Shown here piece by piece: positions 9,048 to 18,140 of a stretch of 64,000 nucleotides of DNA. Numbering within the stretch: the stretch's first letter is position 1; every line of letters starts with the position of its first letter. The DNA comes from Microbacterium sp. T2.11-28 (GTDB lineage: Bacteria; Actinomycetota; Actinomycetes; Actinomycetales; Microbacteriaceae): NCBI RefSeq assembly GCF_950097975.1, contig NZ_CATNHF010000001.1:682001-746000 (forward strand), given 5' to 3'. The notes under the pieces are model-generated. The model saw nothing but the letters and a program-made list of their open reading frames with translations, had not been told where the DNA came from and did no database searches. A program made the position numbers and the translations under genes.

Positions 9048-10279
9048 CAGTGGCCGGACCGACGCTTGTTGTAGACGTCGAACGCGACGGCCAGCAGGAG
9101 CACGAGGCCCTTGACGGCCTGCTGCCACTCGATGCCGATGCCCATGATGGACATGCCGTTGTTGAGCACGCCGATGATGAGACCACCGATGATGGCGCCG
9201 CCGATGGTGCCGACGCCGCCCTGCACCGCCGCACCGCCGATGAAGGCCGCCGAGATCGCCTCGAGCTCGAAGCCGTCACCGGCCTTGGGTCCGGCGAGGT
9301 TCAGGCGCGCGGTGAAGATCAGTCCGGCGAGCGCGGCGAGCACGCCCATGTTGACGAAGAGCCAGAAGTCGACGCGGCGCGTCTTGATGCCCGACAGCTC
9401 CGCCGCGTGGCGGTTGCCGCCGATCGCGTAGATGTGACGGCCGAACACGGTGCGGTTCATCACGATGCCGTAGATGAGCACCAGCGCGGCCAGCACGATC
9501 AGGGTGACGGGGATGCCCTTGTACGAGGCCAGCGCCCACGAGAACCACCCGATGACGACGGCGACGAGCACGAGCTTGGCGACGAACCACAGGAACGGGT
9601 CGACGTCCTGCTCGTACTTCTGCCGCGCCGAGCGGGTGCGCACCTGCTGCACGATGAGGGCCACGATCGCCACGGCGCCGATGACGAGCGTGAACAGGTC
9701 GATGTCGGACTCGCCGAACAGGCCGGAGAGGAACCCGTTGCCCAGTGCCCGGTACTCGGTGGGGAAGGAGCCGATGTTCTTGTTGCCGAGGACCACCAGC
9801 GCGAGGCCTCGGAAGATGAGCATGCCGGCGAGCGTCACGATGAACGCCGGGATGCCCACATAGGCGACCCAGAAGCCCTGCCACGCGCCGACGAGGGCGC
9901 CGATGAACAGCGACAGCACGATCGCGAGCCACCAGGGCAGCCCCCAGTGCACCGCGAAGACGCCCGAGACCGCCCCGATGAATGCGGCGACCGAACCGAC
10001 CGAGAGGTCGATGTGGCCGGCGATGATGATCATCACCATGCCGATCGCGAGCACGAGGATGTAGCCGTTCTGCACGACCAGGTTCGAGATGTTCTGCGGG
10101 CGGAGCAGGATGCCGTTGGTCAGGATCGCGAAGAGCGCCACCACCGCGATGAGGGCGATGAAGATGCCGTTCTTGCCGAGATCGGACAGGACGGTCGTGA
10201 ACCACCGGGTGAACTTGTTCTCGGGCGGGTTGACCAGCCCGCCGGCGGCGGTGTCGGGGGAAAGGGTGTCGTTGGACAT
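9047..10279 (-). CDS. gguB: Multiple-monosaccharide ABC transporter permease GguB/MmsB
   Basis: A 410-residue integral membrane permease of the branched/monosaccharide (AraH/RbsC/XylH) class with about ten hydrophobic helices. It contains the family blocks IIIAGHIDLSVGSV near residue 90, VTLAGMLIFRG near 155, and AIGGNRHAAELSGI plus GGAAVQGGVGTIGGAIIG in the last third. It forms the membrane pore with GguA and receives sugar from ChvE. The ATG at 10279 sits 17 bp downstream of the gguA stop. An extra soluble loop (about residues 215-235, KYEQDVDPF) is typical of the longer GguB branch as opposed to RbsC. Confidence 0.93.
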   Translation of the reverse strand: MSNDTLSPDTAAGGLVNPPENKFTRWFTTVLSDLGKNGIFIALIAVVALFAILTNGILLRPQNISNLVVQNGYILVLAIGMVMIIIAGHIDLSVGSVAAFIGAVSGVFAVHWGLPWWLAIVLSLFIGALVGAWQGFWVAYVGIPAFIVTLAGMLIFRGLALVVLGNKNIGSFPTEYRALGNGFLSGLFGESDIDLFTLVIGAVAIVALIVQQVRTRSARQKYEQDVDPFLWFVAKLVLVAVVIGWFSWALASYKGIPVTLIVLAALVLIYGIVMNRTVFGRHIYAIGGNRHAAELSGIKTRRVDFWLFVNMGVLAALAGLIFTARLNLAGPKAGDGFELEAISAAFIGGAAVQGGVGTIGGAIIGGLIIGVLNNGMSIMGIGIEWQQAVKGLVLLLAVAFDVYNKRRSGH

Positions 10280-10296
10280 GTGCGGTTCTCCTGCCC

Positions 10297-11826
10297 TCAG
10301 CGGGGCTTCTCCATGGTCATGAGCTTGAGGACGTTCTCGGGGGTCGCGTCGCCGATCGGCAGCTCGCCGGTGATCCGCCCCTCCGAGAGCGCGTACACGC
10401 GGTCGGAGATGCCGAGGAGCTCGGGCAGCTCCGACGAGATGACGATGACGCCCTTGCCCTCCGCGGCGAGCTTGTTGATGATCGTGTAGATCTCGTACTT
10501 GGCCCCGACGTCGATGCCGCGCGTGGGCTCGTCGAGGATGAGCACCTCGGGGTCGGAGTAGATCCACTTCGACAGGACGACCTTCTGCTGGTTCCCGCCC
10601 GAGAGCTTCCCCGTGGGCACCAGCACGTTGGGCGCCTTGATGTTCATGCTGCGGCGGTAGCCGTTGGCGACCTTGTACTCCTCGTTGTCGTCGACGAGGC
10701 CGCCCCTCTCGAGCTTCTTCAGCGACGCCATCGAGATGTTGCGCTTGATGTCCTCGATGAGGTTCAGGCCGTAGGTCTTGCGATCCTCGGTGGCGTACGC
10801 GATGCCGTTCTCGATCGCTTCGGCGACCGTGCGGGTCTTGATCTCGCGGCCGCGGAGGAACACCTTGCCGGAGATGCGGGTGCCGTAGCTGTGGCCGAAC
10901 AGGCTCATCGCGAACTCGGTGCGGCCCGCGCCCATGAGGCCGGCGATGCCGACGATCTCGCCGGCGCGGACGTTGATCGACACGTTGTCGACGACCACGC
11001 GGCTCGGGTCCTGCGGGTGGTGGGCCGTCCAGTCCTCGACGCGCAGCAGCTCCTCGCCGATCTGCGGCTCGTGGTCGGGGTAGCGGTGCTCGAGGTCGCG
11101 GCCGACCATGTCCTTGATGATCCGGTCCTCGGTGACGTCGGCCTTGGCGATCGTCTCGATCGTCTTGCCGTCGCGGATGACCGTCACCGTGTCGGCGACC
11201 TTCTTGATCTCGTTCAGCTTGTGGCTGATGATGATCGACGTGATCCCCTGCTCGCGCAGGCTCAGGATCAGGTCGAGCAGGTGGTCGGAGTCCTCGTCGT
11301 TGAGCGCGGCGGTCGGCTCGTCGAGGATGAGGAGCTTGACCTCCTTCGACAGCGCCTTCGCGATCTCGACGAGCTGCTGCTTGCCGACTCCGATCTGGTT
11401 GACGCTGGTCGTCGGGTTCTCCTTGAGGCCGACGCGCTTGAGGAGCGCGGCCGCCTCGTAGTTCGTCTTGTTCCAGTCGATGAGACCGCCGGCGCCCTTG
11501 CGCTCGTTGTTGAGGAAGATGTTCTCCGCGATCGACAGGTACGGGCTGAGCGCCAGCTCCTGATGGATGATGACGATGCCGCGCGCCTCGCTGTCGCGAA
11601 GGTTCTTGAACTCGACGACCTCGTCCGCATAGCGGATCTCGCCGTCGTAGCTGCCGTGGGGGTACACACCAGACAGCACCTTCATGAGCGTCGACTTGCC
11701 TGCGCCGTTCTCGCCGCAGATGGCGTGGATCTCGCCGCGCTCGACGCTGAAGTTGACGTTCGACAGGGCTTTCACGCCCGGGAACGTCTTGGTGATGCCA
11801 CGCATCTCGAGGATGGTTTCGCTCAC
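10297..11826 (-). CDS. gguA: Multiple-monosaccharide ABC transporter ATPase GguA/MmsA
   Basis: A 509-residue duplicated ATPase. The first cassette has Walker [13 protein letters not shown] near residue 37 and Walker [12 protein letters not shown]. The second has signature [14 protein letters not shown] and Walker [13 protein letters not shown]. As usual in this class, the second Walker A is degenerate ([11 protein letters not shown]). It powers import of arabinose, galactose, xylose or similar sugars with ChvE and GguB. GTG at 11826 follows AAGGAAG. A large hairpin (11872-11906) separates it from chvE, which probably lowers its expression relative to the binding protein. Confidence 0.95.
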   Translation of the reverse strand: MSETILEMRGITKTFPGVKALSNVNFSVERGEIHAICGENGAGKSTLMKVLSGVYPHGSYDGEIRYADEVVEFKNLRDSEARGIVIIHQELALSPYLSIAENIFLNNERKGAGGLIDWNKTNYEAAALLKRVGLKENPTTSVNQIGVGKQQLVEIAKALSKEVKLLILDEPTAALNDEDSDHLLDLILSLREQGITSIIISHKLNEIKKVADTVTVIRDGKTIETIAKADVTEDRIIKDMVGRDLEHRYPDHEPQIGEELLRVEDWTAHHPQDPSRVVVDNVSINVRAGEIVGIAGLMGAGRTEFAMSLFGHSYGTRISGKVFLRGREIKTRTVAEAIENGIAYATEDRKTYGLNLIEDIKRNISMASLKKLERGGLVDDNEEYKVANGYRRSMNIKAPNVLVPTGKLSGGNQQKVVLSKWIYSDPEVLILDEPTRGIDVGAKYEIYTIINKLAAEGKGVIVISSELPELLGISDRVYALSEGRITGELPIGDATPENVLKLMTMEKPR

Positions 11827-11871
11827 GATCTCCGACTTCCTTGTGGGGATTAGGGGGGAGGCTACCGGATG

Positions 11872-11906
11872 GCGGCGGTGGCGGGAGGGATTCCCGCCAC
11901 CGCCGC
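11872..11906. other. Intra-operon hairpin between chvE and gguA
   Basis: A perfect 14-bp inverted repeat (GCGGCGGTGGCGGG at 11872-11885 and its complement at 11893-11906) with a 7-nt loop and no T-run on the coding (minus) strand. Stem-loops here commonly protect or attenuate so that the binding protein is made in excess. Confidence 0.7.
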
Positions 11907-11920
11907 GACGCGGATCGGAC

Positions 11921-13051
11921 TCAGAGCCCGAGCTCCTCCGCCGTCCAGTATCCGGTGTCGACGAGCGCCGACTCCACGTTGTCCTTCACGACCTGCACGG
12001 GTGCCAGCAGGTACGAGGGGACGACCTTGACGTCGTTGTCGTACGTCTCGGTGTCGTTGACCTCGGGCTCCTCGCCGTTCAGCGCGGCGACCGCCATGTC
12101 GGCGGCGACCTTGGCCAGCTCACGCGTGTCCTTGAAGATCGTCGCGTACTGCTCGCCGGAGAGGATCGCCTTGACCGAGTCGACCTCGGCGTCCTGGCCG
12201 GAGATGATCGGCCACTCGTCGCCCACGGAGTAGCCCGCGTCGGTCAGAGCGGAGATGATGCCGCGCGAGATGCCGTCGTAGGGCGACAGCACCGCGTCGA
12301 CCTGCGAGCCGTCCGAGTAGTTCGCCGTGAGGATGTCCTCCATGCGGCTCTGGGCGGTCTCGCCGTCCCAGCGCAGCGTCGCGGCCTGCTCGATCGTGGT
12401 CTGACCCGACTTCACGACGAGCGTGCCGTCGTCGATGAGGGGCTGCAGCACGTCCATGGCGCCATCCCAGAAGAAGAACGCGTTGTTGTCGTCGAGCGAC
12501 CCGGCGAACAGCTCGATGTTGAACGGACCCGCGGGGGCGTCGGCCTTGGCCGTGCCGTCGAGCTCGGTGAGGCCCAGCCCGTTGAGGACGGTCCACGCCT
12601 GCTGCTGTCCGACGAGGAAGTTGTCGAAGGTCGCGTAGTAGTCGACGTTCTCGGTGCCCTTGATGAGGCGGTCGTAGGCGATGACCGGGATCTCGCTGTC
12701 GGCGGCCGTCTGCAGCACCTCGGAGAGCGTCGTGCCGTCGATCGAGGCCACGATGAGCGCCTCGGCACCCTTGGTGATCATGTTCTCGATCTGGGACACC
12801 TGCGTGGGGATGTCGTCCTCGGCGTACTGCAGGTCGACGGTGTAGCCCTGGCCCTCGAGGGCCGCCTTGACGGCGTCGCCGTCCTGGATCCAGCGCTCGG
12901 AGCTCTTGGTCGGCATCGCGACGCCGATCAGGCCGCCGTCGCCGCTGCCCTCGCCGCCGTCGGTGCTGCCCGGCGTCGTGTTGCCGGCGCACGAGGTGAG
13001 CAGGAGCGCGCCCGCGGCGACCGTGGCCAGCATGATCTTCTTGATCTTCAC
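11921..13051 (-). CDS. chvE: Sugar-binding lipoprotein ChvE
   Basis: A 376-residue type-1 periplasmic binding lipoprotein. The lipobox is LLTSC with Cys near residue 21, followed by a Gly/Ser/Asp-rich linker. The mature domain begins [12 protein letters not shown] and contains [26 protein letters not shown] and [15 protein letters not shown], all typical of ChvE-type binding proteins for several aldoses. With araD directly upstream, L-arabinose is the likely main ligand. The 97-bp gap from araD contains a 9-bp tandem repeat (AACACCAAG twice, about 13093-13110) and a short GGGG/CCCC hairpin; an internal promoter there is possible but not obvious. Confidence 0.94.
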   Translation of the reverse strand: MKIKKIMLATVAAGALLLTSCAGNTTPGSTDGGEGSGDGGLIGVAMPTKSSERWIQDGDAVKAALEGQGYTVDLQYAEDDIPTQVSQIENMITKGAEALIVASIDGTTLSEVLQTAADSEIPVIAYDRLIKGTENVDYYATFDNFLVGQQQAWTVLNGLGLTELDGTAKADAPAGPFNIELFAGSLDDNNAFFFWDGAMDVLQPLIDDGTLVVKSGQTTIEQAATLRWDGETAQSRMEDILTANYSDGSQVDAVLSPYDGISRGIISALTDAGYSVGDEWPIISGQDAEVDSVKAILSGEQYATIFKDTRELAKVAADMAVAALNGEEPEVNDTETYDNDVKVVPSYLLAPVQVVKDNVESALVDTGYWTAEELGL

Positions 13052-13148
13052 TGTGGTTCCTTTCCCCTGGACATCTCTGTCATGGGTTCTTGGTGTTCTT
13101 GGTGTTCAGTTGTGACCGCTTTGTCGCATCGGGGAACGCCCCTCGCGG

Positions 13149-13880
13149 CTACCGGCGGTCGTCGGTGGTCTGTCCGTACACGTTCTGGTAGCGGTGGTAC
13201 AGGGCGTCGATGGACTCCTGCGGGATCGGGATCAGCTCGCCGCCCTGCCGGGCCACGTGCACCGTGCGGGCCACGTCCTCGAGCATGACCGCGGCCTTCA
13301 CGGCGTCCTTCGCGGTCGCCCCGATGGTGAACGGCCCGTGGTTCTGCATGAGCACGGCGCGGCTGCGGTGGCCGGTGAGGGTCTCCACGATCCCGCGGCC
13401 GATCGAATCGTCGCCGATGATCGCGAACGGGCCGACGGGGATGGGTCCGCCGAACTCGTCGGCCATCGCGGTGATGACGCAGGGGATCTCCTCGCCGCGC
13501 GCCGCCCATGCCACCGCGTAGGTCGAGTGCGTGTGCACGACTCCGCCCACCTCGGGCATGTTCCGGTAGACGTAGGCGTGCGCCGCGGTGTCGCTGGAGG
13601 GCGCCCGCTCGCTGCCGGGAGTGCCGGGGATGACGTTGCCGTCGAGGTCGCAGAGGATCATGTTCTCGGGTGCGAGATCGTCGTACGAGACGCCGGAGGG
13701 CTTGATGACGAACAGGTCCGCGCCGGGCACGCGGCCCGAGACGTTGCCGCCGGTCCAGACCACCAGGCCGTAGCGGACGAGCTCGGCGTGCAGTGCGGCC
13801 ACCTCGGCACGCACACGGGCGATCGCCACCTCGGTCTTGACGCCGTTGACGTACCGGTCAGCGTCCCTCGTTGACACCAC
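13149..13880 (-). CDS. araD: L-ribulose-5-phosphate 4-epimerase AraD
   Basis: A 243-residue class II aldolase-family enzyme that converts L-ribulose-5-phosphate to D-xylulose-5-phosphate, the last step of arabinose catabolism. Visible motifs are GGNVSGR (phosphate loop), KPSGVSYDDL, SSDTAAHAYVYR, the zinc pair HTHSTYAVAWA and QNHGPFTIG. GTG at 13880 was chosen for GGGAG 8 nt upstream; a second GTG follows immediately. It is the first gene after a near-consensus promoter that overlaps a LacI-type operator. No araA or araB is in the window, so the rest of the pathway must lie elsewhere. Confidence 0.93.
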   Translation of the reverse strand: MVSTRDADRYVNGVKTEVAIARVRAEVAALHAELVRYGLVVWTGGNVSGRVPGADLFVIKPSGVSYDDLAPENMILCDLDGNVIPGTPGSERAPSSDTAAHAYVYRNMPEVGGVVHTHSTYAVAWAARGEEIPCVITAMADEFGGPIPVGPFAIIGDDSIGRGIVETLTGHRSRAVLMQNHGPFTIGATAKDAVKAAVMLEDVARTVHVARQGGELIPIPQESIDALYHRYQNVYGQTTDDRR

Positions 13881-13931
13881 TGTGCAGACTCCCTTGTCCC
13901 GCGCTGAATCGCGTGGATGATGTGACGGTTC

Positions 13932-13947
13932 ATGTGACCGTTCACAT
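13932..13947. promoter_or_regulatory. LacI-type operator of araD operon
   Basis: ATGTGACCGTTCACAT has perfect ATGTGA/TCACAT arms around a 4-bp centre. It lies just downstream of the araD -10, at the predicted transcription start. Closely related sites flank the adjacent lacI-family gene. Confidence 0.72.
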
Positions 13948-13953
13948 TGCGAC

Positions 13954-13984
13954 ACTATAGCCATGACCCCGACGTGCGTGTCAA
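13954..13984 (-). promoter_or_regulatory. araD operon promoter
   Basis: On the minus strand TTGACA (13984-13979) is followed after 19 bp by TATAGT (13959-13954). This is unusually close to sigma-70 consensus for a high-GC genome, although the spacer is 2 bp longer than ideal. Confidence 0.6.
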
Positions 13985-14015
13985 CTCCGCCGATGTCTCG
14001 GCTTCGTAACGGCCG

Positions 14016-15026
14016 TCACAGAAGCGGTGCGCGACCCGTCGACGAGCGCACCAGGAGCTCCGGGATGATGGCGTGGACCCCGCGCTCGCCGCCTCCCCCG
14101 AGCAGCAGGTCGACGCAGCGCCGGCCGAGCTCGGCGAAGTCCTGGCGCACCGTCGTCAGCGGCGGCCAGAAGTGCGACGACTCGGGGATGTCGTCGAAGC
14201 CGACGATGCTGATGTCGCGCGGGCACTCCAGTCCCTCGTCCCGGATCGCGTGCAGGAGCCCGAGCGCCATCTGGTCGTTCGACGAGAAGATCGCGGTGAA
14301 GTCGCGGAAGCGGAGCAGCTCGCGGCCCGCGTAGTAGCCGAACTCCGCCGTCCAGTCGCCGAGGATCGGTGCGGTGGTCGGGATGTCCCACGCGCTCATC
14401 TCCTCGAGGAATCCGCGCATGCGCGCCTCGGCCTCGATCCAGTCCTGCGGCCCGGCCAGGTGGTAGATCGAGCGGTGGCCGAGCTCGATGAGGTGGCGCG
14501 TGGCCAGGCGGGCACCGGCGATCTGGTCGACGCTGAGGGTGTGGTCGGGGTCGAGGTCCGTCGACTGCAGCGTCACGTACGGGATGTCCAGCGGCTGCGC
14601 GGACAGCGCCCGGATCACCCGGACCTGCGGCGCGATGACGACGAGCCCCTCGATCGACTGCGCCATGAGGTGCGACAGCCCGTCGGGGATCGCCTGGGCG
14701 TCGGCGGCGTCGATGTTGGCCGTGGACACCCAGTAGCCGCGCGCCCGCGCCGCCGCTTCGATCGCCGCGATCGACGAGGCGGGACCGTACTGCGTGGCCG
14801 AGGCGGCCAGGATGCCGATCGTGCGCGAGCGGCTGGTGACGAGCGCCCGCGCCGCGCGGTTGGGGCTGTACGAGATCTCCGCCATGACCGCGAGGACCCG
14901 GTCGCGCGTCTCGGGGCGGATGCTCGGATGATCGTTGAGGACGCGGGACACCGTCTGGTGGGAGACCCCCGCCAGACGCGCGACATCGCGGATGCTGGGC
15001 CTGCGTCCGCCGGCGTCGTCGCTCAT
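14016..15026 (-). CDS. LacI-family repressor of the arabinose-type operon
   Basis: A 336-residue LacI/GalR regulator. The HTH is IRDVARLAGVSHQTVSRVLN at residues about 11-30, with hinge SPNRAARALV. The sugar-binding core ends with VGFDDIPESSHFWPPLTTV. The minus-strand order is lacI, promoter/operator, araD, chvE, gguA, gguB. That layout and the shared operator palindrome imply it represses the pentose operon and is released by a pentose or its catabolite. ATG at 15026 follows GGAGA. Related operator copies at 15045-15060 and 15109-15121 upstream of its own start suggest autoregulation. Confidence 0.92.
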   Translation of the reverse strand: MSDDAGGRRPSIRDVARLAGVSHQTVSRVLNDHPSIRPETRDRVLAVMAEISYSPNRAARALVTSRSRTIGILAASATQYGPASSIAAIEAAARARGYWVSTANIDAADAQAIPDGLSHLMAQSIEGLVVIAPQVRVIRALSAQPLDIPYVTLQSTDLDPDHTLSVDQIAGARLATRHLIELGHRSIYHLAGPQDWIEAEARMRGFLEEMSAWDIPTTAPILGDWTAEFGYYAGRELLRFRDFTAIFSSNDQMALGLLHAIRDEGLECPRDISIVGFDDIPESSHFWPPLTTVRQDFAELGRRCVDLLLGGGGERGVHAIIPELLVRSSTGRAPLL

Positions 15027-15044
15027 GGCATCTCCGAGTTCTCG

Positions 15045-15060
15045 ATGTGCACGGTCACAC
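15045..15060. promoter_or_regulatory. Probable autoregulatory operator
   Basis: ATGTGCACGGTCACAC matches 14 of 16 bases of the araD operator (read on its minus strand). It lies about 20 bp upstream of the lacI-family start codon. Confidence 0.65.
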
Positions 15061-15071
15061 CGATTGAGGCC

Positions 15072-15077
15072 ATTATG
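15072..15077 (-). promoter_or_regulatory. -10 hexamer CATAAT of the lacI-family gene
   Basis: CATAAT reads on the minus strand about 45 bp upstream of the start codon, between two operator-like palindromes. No clear -35 is seen. Confidence 0.4.
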
Positions 15078-15108
15078 CACGGAATTTCGCAAGAGCACCC
15101 GCTCGGAA

Positions 15109-15121
15109 TGTGACAGTCACA
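15109..15121. promoter_or_regulatory. Operator-like perfect palindrome
   Basis: TGTGACAGTCACA is a perfect 13-bp palindrome with the same TGTGA/TCACA ends as the araD operator. Confidence 0.55.
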
Positions 15122-15142
15122 CAGATTCCCCCGGAGCGAGGA

Positions 15143-15166
15143 TGTGACAAGGCGGGTGTTGTCACA
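15143..15166. promoter_or_regulatory. Operator-like inverted repeat
   Basis: TGTGACAA and TTGTCACA face each other across 8 bp. They may be a variant site for the same repressor or a separate site serving the gene at 15214. Confidence 0.4.
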
Positions 15167-15201
15167 CGCTCGATCCCCGGCCGGGGCGAGGTGTTCCGCC
15201 C

Positions 15202-15207
15202 TATGCT
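15202..15207 (+). promoter_or_regulatory. -10 hexamer TATGCT, leaderless start
   Basis: TATGCT is followed by 6 nt and the ATG at 15214, with no Shine-Dalgarno sequence. Confidence 0.5.
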
Positions 15208-15213
15208 GTCGCC

Positions 15214-15723
15214 ATGGCCGACCTGTCCCGACACCTCCCGCTCAGCAATCGGCCGGCGCAGGACGAGTCGAACGTGAGCGGCGACCGTCGCGCAGCGCTC
15301 GTCCGTGTGGTGGAGCAGGCGGCCGCGCTGTCGACCGAGGGCGGTGACGCGTCGCGCTTCCTCGCCGAGGCCGGTCTCGACGGGGAGTTCGCGGGCCGGT
15401 CCCTCGACGAGGTCGCCGCAGCCGTCGCCGCCGGCCCGCCCCGCAGCATCCGCGCCCTCACCGATGCCGTCCGTGCGGCGCTGAGCCTCGCCGGCGATCG
15501 TCCGGTCGACCTCGATCCGGTCACGACCGGCTCGGTCGCCCTCTACGCCGTCGGCCGAGCGCCCTTCGACCGCCGCGCGGTCGTCGGCGGCTGCACCCTG
15601 CGGGCGACCGACGCCGGGTGGGAGTTCGGCCGCGGTCCCGAGCGCGCCGCCCCCGCGCGGCAGATCCTGGACTTCGCCCTCGGGCTCGCCGACGTGCCGC
15701 CGCCGCTCACGACGCGGCGATGA
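15214..15723 (+). CDS. Hypothetical protein, 169 aa
   Basis: A soluble, acidic, Ala-rich protein with no recognised catalytic motif. The C-terminal third (AVVGGCTLRATDAGWEFGRG followed by LDFALGLADVP) faintly resembles the C-terminal sterol-carrier-like part of mycothiol-dependent maleylpyruvate isomerase (MDMPI) proteins; this is a weak impression. The leaderless-type promoter directly before ATG 15214 and sustained coding character support a real gene. Its 3' end overlaps the converging M20 peptidase gene by 17 bp. Function unknown. Confidence 0.6.
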   Translation: MADLSRHLPLSNRPAQDESNVSGDRRAALVRVVEQAAALSTEGGDASRFLAEAGLDGEFAGRSLDEVAAAVAAGPPRSIRALTDAVRAALSLAGDRPVDLDPVTTGSVALYAVGRAPFDRRAVVGGCTLRATDAGWEFGRGPERAAPARQILDFALGLADVPPPLTTRR

Positions 15724-17071
15724 GCTCGCGGTAGAACCCGATCCCGCGCAGCCAGACGGCCACGCGGATCCGCTCGTCGTGGGAGTGGAGCGCGTCGCGC
15801 TCGCTGCGGGTGAGGTGGAACGGCGTGAAGCGGTAGACGTGATCGCTGATCTCGGTGAACCACCGGCTGTCGCTGGCGCCCAGCTGTATGTAAGGCGTCG
15901 TCAGGATGTCGTCGCCGAGCGCCGACGCCACCGCCGTCGCGATCCGCCGCCAGGCCGCACCGCGCCACGGCGACACGGGCGACGGGTCGGATCCGTGCCG
16001 CACCTCGATCTCGAGCTCCGGGTCGGCGACCACCTGTCGCACGCGCTCGGCGGCCGAGGCCACGGTGTCGCCGGTGAGCAGGCGGATGTTGATCGCGGCG
16101 CGCGCCGTGGTCGCGAGGACGTTCTCACCCGGGGCACCCGACAGCTCGGTGGCCACCGCGGTCGTGCGGACCATGGCGTTCATCTCCGGCCCGAGCCGCG
16201 GGAACACCCGCGCGAGCAGCGGACCGGTGAGGCCGAGGTTGCCGAACACCCAGCGCAGCGGCTGCGGCGCGTGCGGCGCCACGGTCGCGAACAGCGCCCG
16301 CACGGGCGGCGCGATCCGGGGTGGGAAGGGGCGGCGGTGGATGCGGTCGATGGCGCGCGCGAGGCGCGCCGTCGCGGGAAGGGCCGGCGGGGTGGAGGCG
16401 TGCCCGCCGCCCTCGCGGGCGGTCAGCAGCAGCGTCATGACGCCGCGCTCGGCGACTCCGACCATGGCGGTGGGCACCTCGACGCCCGGGATGACGCCGT
16501 CGACCACCGCGCCGCCTTCGTCGATCACGAGGCCGGGCCGCACGCCGCGCTCCCGCAGGGCGGCCACGATCGCGCGGGCCCCTCCCCCGGCGGTCTCCTC
16601 GTTGTGACCGAAGGCGAGGTAGACGTCGCGGGCCGGCCGGCGCCCCTCGGCGACGAGCCGCTCCACGGCCTCGAGGATCGCCACGAGCGATCCCTTGTCG
16701 TCGATGGCGCCGCGGGCATGGATCTCGGCGGCCTCGCCCTCGCCCACGAGCTCGGCTCCGAACGGGTCGTGCCGCCAGTCGCCCGCGACGACGGGCACGA
16801 CGTCCAGGTGGGCCATGAGCACCGTCGGGCTCTCCGACGCCGTCGCCGTCGCGCCCGGCCAGCGGTACAGGAGCGAGTGGCCCGCGATCACCTCGTGCTC
16901 GAGCACGGCGTGGAGCCCGGGGTAGAGGCGCGGCAGGGCGGCGAGAAACAGGTCGAACGGCGCGGGATCGACGAGCGCCTCGTCGGCGTGGGAGACGGTC
17001 GGGATCCGCAGCAGCTCGCGGAAGCGCTCCACGGCATCCCGGGAGGCGCGATCGAGGTGGTCGATGGTCAC
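15707..17071 (-). CDS. M20-family metallopeptidase (PM20D1/carboxypeptidase-like)
   Basis: A 454-residue zinc peptidase/deacylase. The zinc-ligand blocks are present: LMAHLDVVPV with the first His-Asp near residue 87, GAIDDKGSL near 121, FGHNEETAGGG near 154 (catalytic Glu and ligand Glu), IDEGGA, and a C-terminal SHDERI supplying the last His. The dimerisation lid lies between. This subfamily cleaves or forms N-acyl amino acids or removes C-terminal residues; the substrate is not predictable. GTG at 17071 is placed 6 nt after a TAGGCT -10, back to back with the oxidoreductase promoter. No signal peptide, so it is cytosolic. Confidence 0.92.
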   Translation of the reverse strand: MTIDHLDRASRDAVERFRELLRIPTVSHADEALVDPAPFDLFLAALPRLYPGLHAVLEHEVIAGHSLLYRWPGATATASESPTVLMAHLDVVPVVAGDWRHDPFGAELVGEGEAAEIHARGAIDDKGSLVAILEAVERLVAEGRRPARDVYLAFGHNEETAGGGARAIVAALRERGVRPGLVIDEGGAVVDGVIPGVEVPTAMVGVAERGVMTLLLTAREGGGHASTPPALPATARLARAIDRIHRRPFPPRIAPPVRALFATVAPHAPQPLRWVFGNLGLTGPLLARVFPRLGPEMNAMVRTTAVATELSGAPGENVLATTARAAINIRLLTGDTVASAAERVRQVVADPELEIEVRHGSDPSPVSPWRGAAWRRIATAVASALGDDILTTPYIQLGASDSRWFTEISDHVYRFTPFHLTRSERDALHSHDERIRVAVWLRGIGFYRELIAAS

Positions 17072-17077
17072 CCACCG

Positions 17078-17083
17078 AGCCTA
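17078..17083 (-). promoter_or_regulatory. -10 hexamer TAGGCT, leaderless M20 peptidase
   Basis: Minus-strand TAGGCT lies 6 nt before the GTG at 17071. Confidence 0.5.
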
Positions 17084-17123
17084 GGGCGCGACGCCGGCGG
17101 CTGACGCGCGGTCGCCGGGTCGA

Positions 17124-17129
17124 TAGGCT
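17124..17129 (+). promoter_or_regulatory. -10 hexamer TAGGCT, leaderless oxidoreductase
   Basis: TAGGCT lies 6 nt before the ATG at 17136. The same hexamer serves the divergent peptidase gene 41 bp away. Confidence 0.5.
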
Positions 17130-17135
17130 CGACCC

Positions 17136-18119
17136 ATGACCGGACTTCGCTGGGGAATCCTCGCCACGGGCGGCATCGCGCACGCCTTCACCCGCGACCT
17201 GCGGACGGCGGGACGGACGGTCGCGGCCGTCGGCTCGCGCCGCCCCGAGGCTGCGCAGGCCTTCGCCGACGAGTACGGCATCCCCCGGGCGCACTCCTCC
17301 TACGAGGCGCTCGTGGGCGATCCCGACGTCGACATCGTCTATGTGGCGACCCCGCACAGCCGCCACTTCGAGGACGCCGCGCTCGCCCTCCAGGCGGGCA
17401 AGCACGTGCTGATCGAGAAGCCGGTCACGCTCGACGCGGACGAGGCGCAGGCCCTCCAGGACATCGCCGCCGACGCCGGGCTGCTCGCCATGGAGGCGAT
17501 GTGGACCCGCTACCTGCCGCACATGGTGCGCATCCGCGAGATCGTCGCCGCCGGCACGCTCGGCGAGGTGCGCACCGTCTTCGCCGACCACACGCAGCGG
17601 ATCTCCGCCGATCCGCAGCACCGTCTGAACGCGCTCGCCCTCGGCGGCGGGGCGCTGCTGGACCTCGGCGTGTACCCGATGTCGTTCATCTGGGACGTGC
17701 TCGGGGCGCCGACCGGCATCCGCGCCCTCGGCCGGCTCGCCGACACGGGCGCCGACAGCGAGGTCGCCGCCTCGATGGTCCACGCCGGCGGCGCGGTCTC
17801 CTCGTTCGTCACCTCGTCGCGCGGCGCGGGGCCGAACACCGCGAGCATCGTCGGCGCGGACGCCCGCATCGACATCGACCGCGTCTGGTACACCCCGACG
17901 GCCTTCCGCGTGGTGACGCCCGACGGCGACGTCCTCGAGGAGTACCGCTCCGAGGTCGACGGACGCGGGATGCAGTACCAGGCGCTGTACGCCGAGAAGC
18001 TGCTCGCCGAGGGCCGCACCGACAGCGACCTGCTGCCCTTCGCCGAGAGCGTCGCGATCATGGCCGCGCTCGACGAGATCCGCGCGCAGGTGGGCGTCGT
18101 CTACCCGGACAAGGACTGA
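17136..18119 (+). CDS. Gfo/Idh/MocA-family oxidoreductase
   Basis: A 327-residue NAD(P)-dependent sugar/polyol dehydrogenase. The Rossmann start is GILATGGIAHAF at residues 6-17. VYVATPHSRHFEDA is near 70. The hallmark EKP motif (KHVLIEKPVTLDA) near 95 carries the Lys that places the substrate. The C-terminal sheet contains GGGALLDLGVYPMSF, as in dihydrodiol-dehydrogenase-like members. The cytosolic substrate is likely a sugar or inositol derivative. Its neighbour to the right is a sugar ABC/ROK cluster, but the tandem repeat between them and a separate start argue against one operon. Confidence 0.92.
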   Translation: MTGLRWGILATGGIAHAFTRDLRTAGRTVAAVGSRRPEAAQAFADEYGIPRAHSSYEALVGDPDVDIVYVATPHSRHFEDAALALQAGKHVLIEKPVTLDADEAQALQDIAADAGLLAMEAMWTRYLPHMVRIREIVAAGTLGEVRTVFADHTQRISADPQHRLNALALGGGALLDLGVYPMSFIWDVLGAPTGIRALGRLADTGADSEVAASMVHAGGAVSSFVTSSRGAGPNTASIVGADARIDIDRVWYTPTAFRVVTPDGDVLEEYRSEVDGRGMQYQALYAEKLLAEGRTDSDLLPFAESVAIMAALDEIRAQVGVVYPDKD

Positions 18120-18140
18120 CCCGGCGGGCGACTCCGGGCC

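Noticed and set aside
11872..11906. True transcription terminator after chvE
   Set aside because: The stem is strong, but there is no T-run on the coding strand, and gguA/gguB follow in the same direction without a clear promoter; attenuation or mRNA protection fits better.
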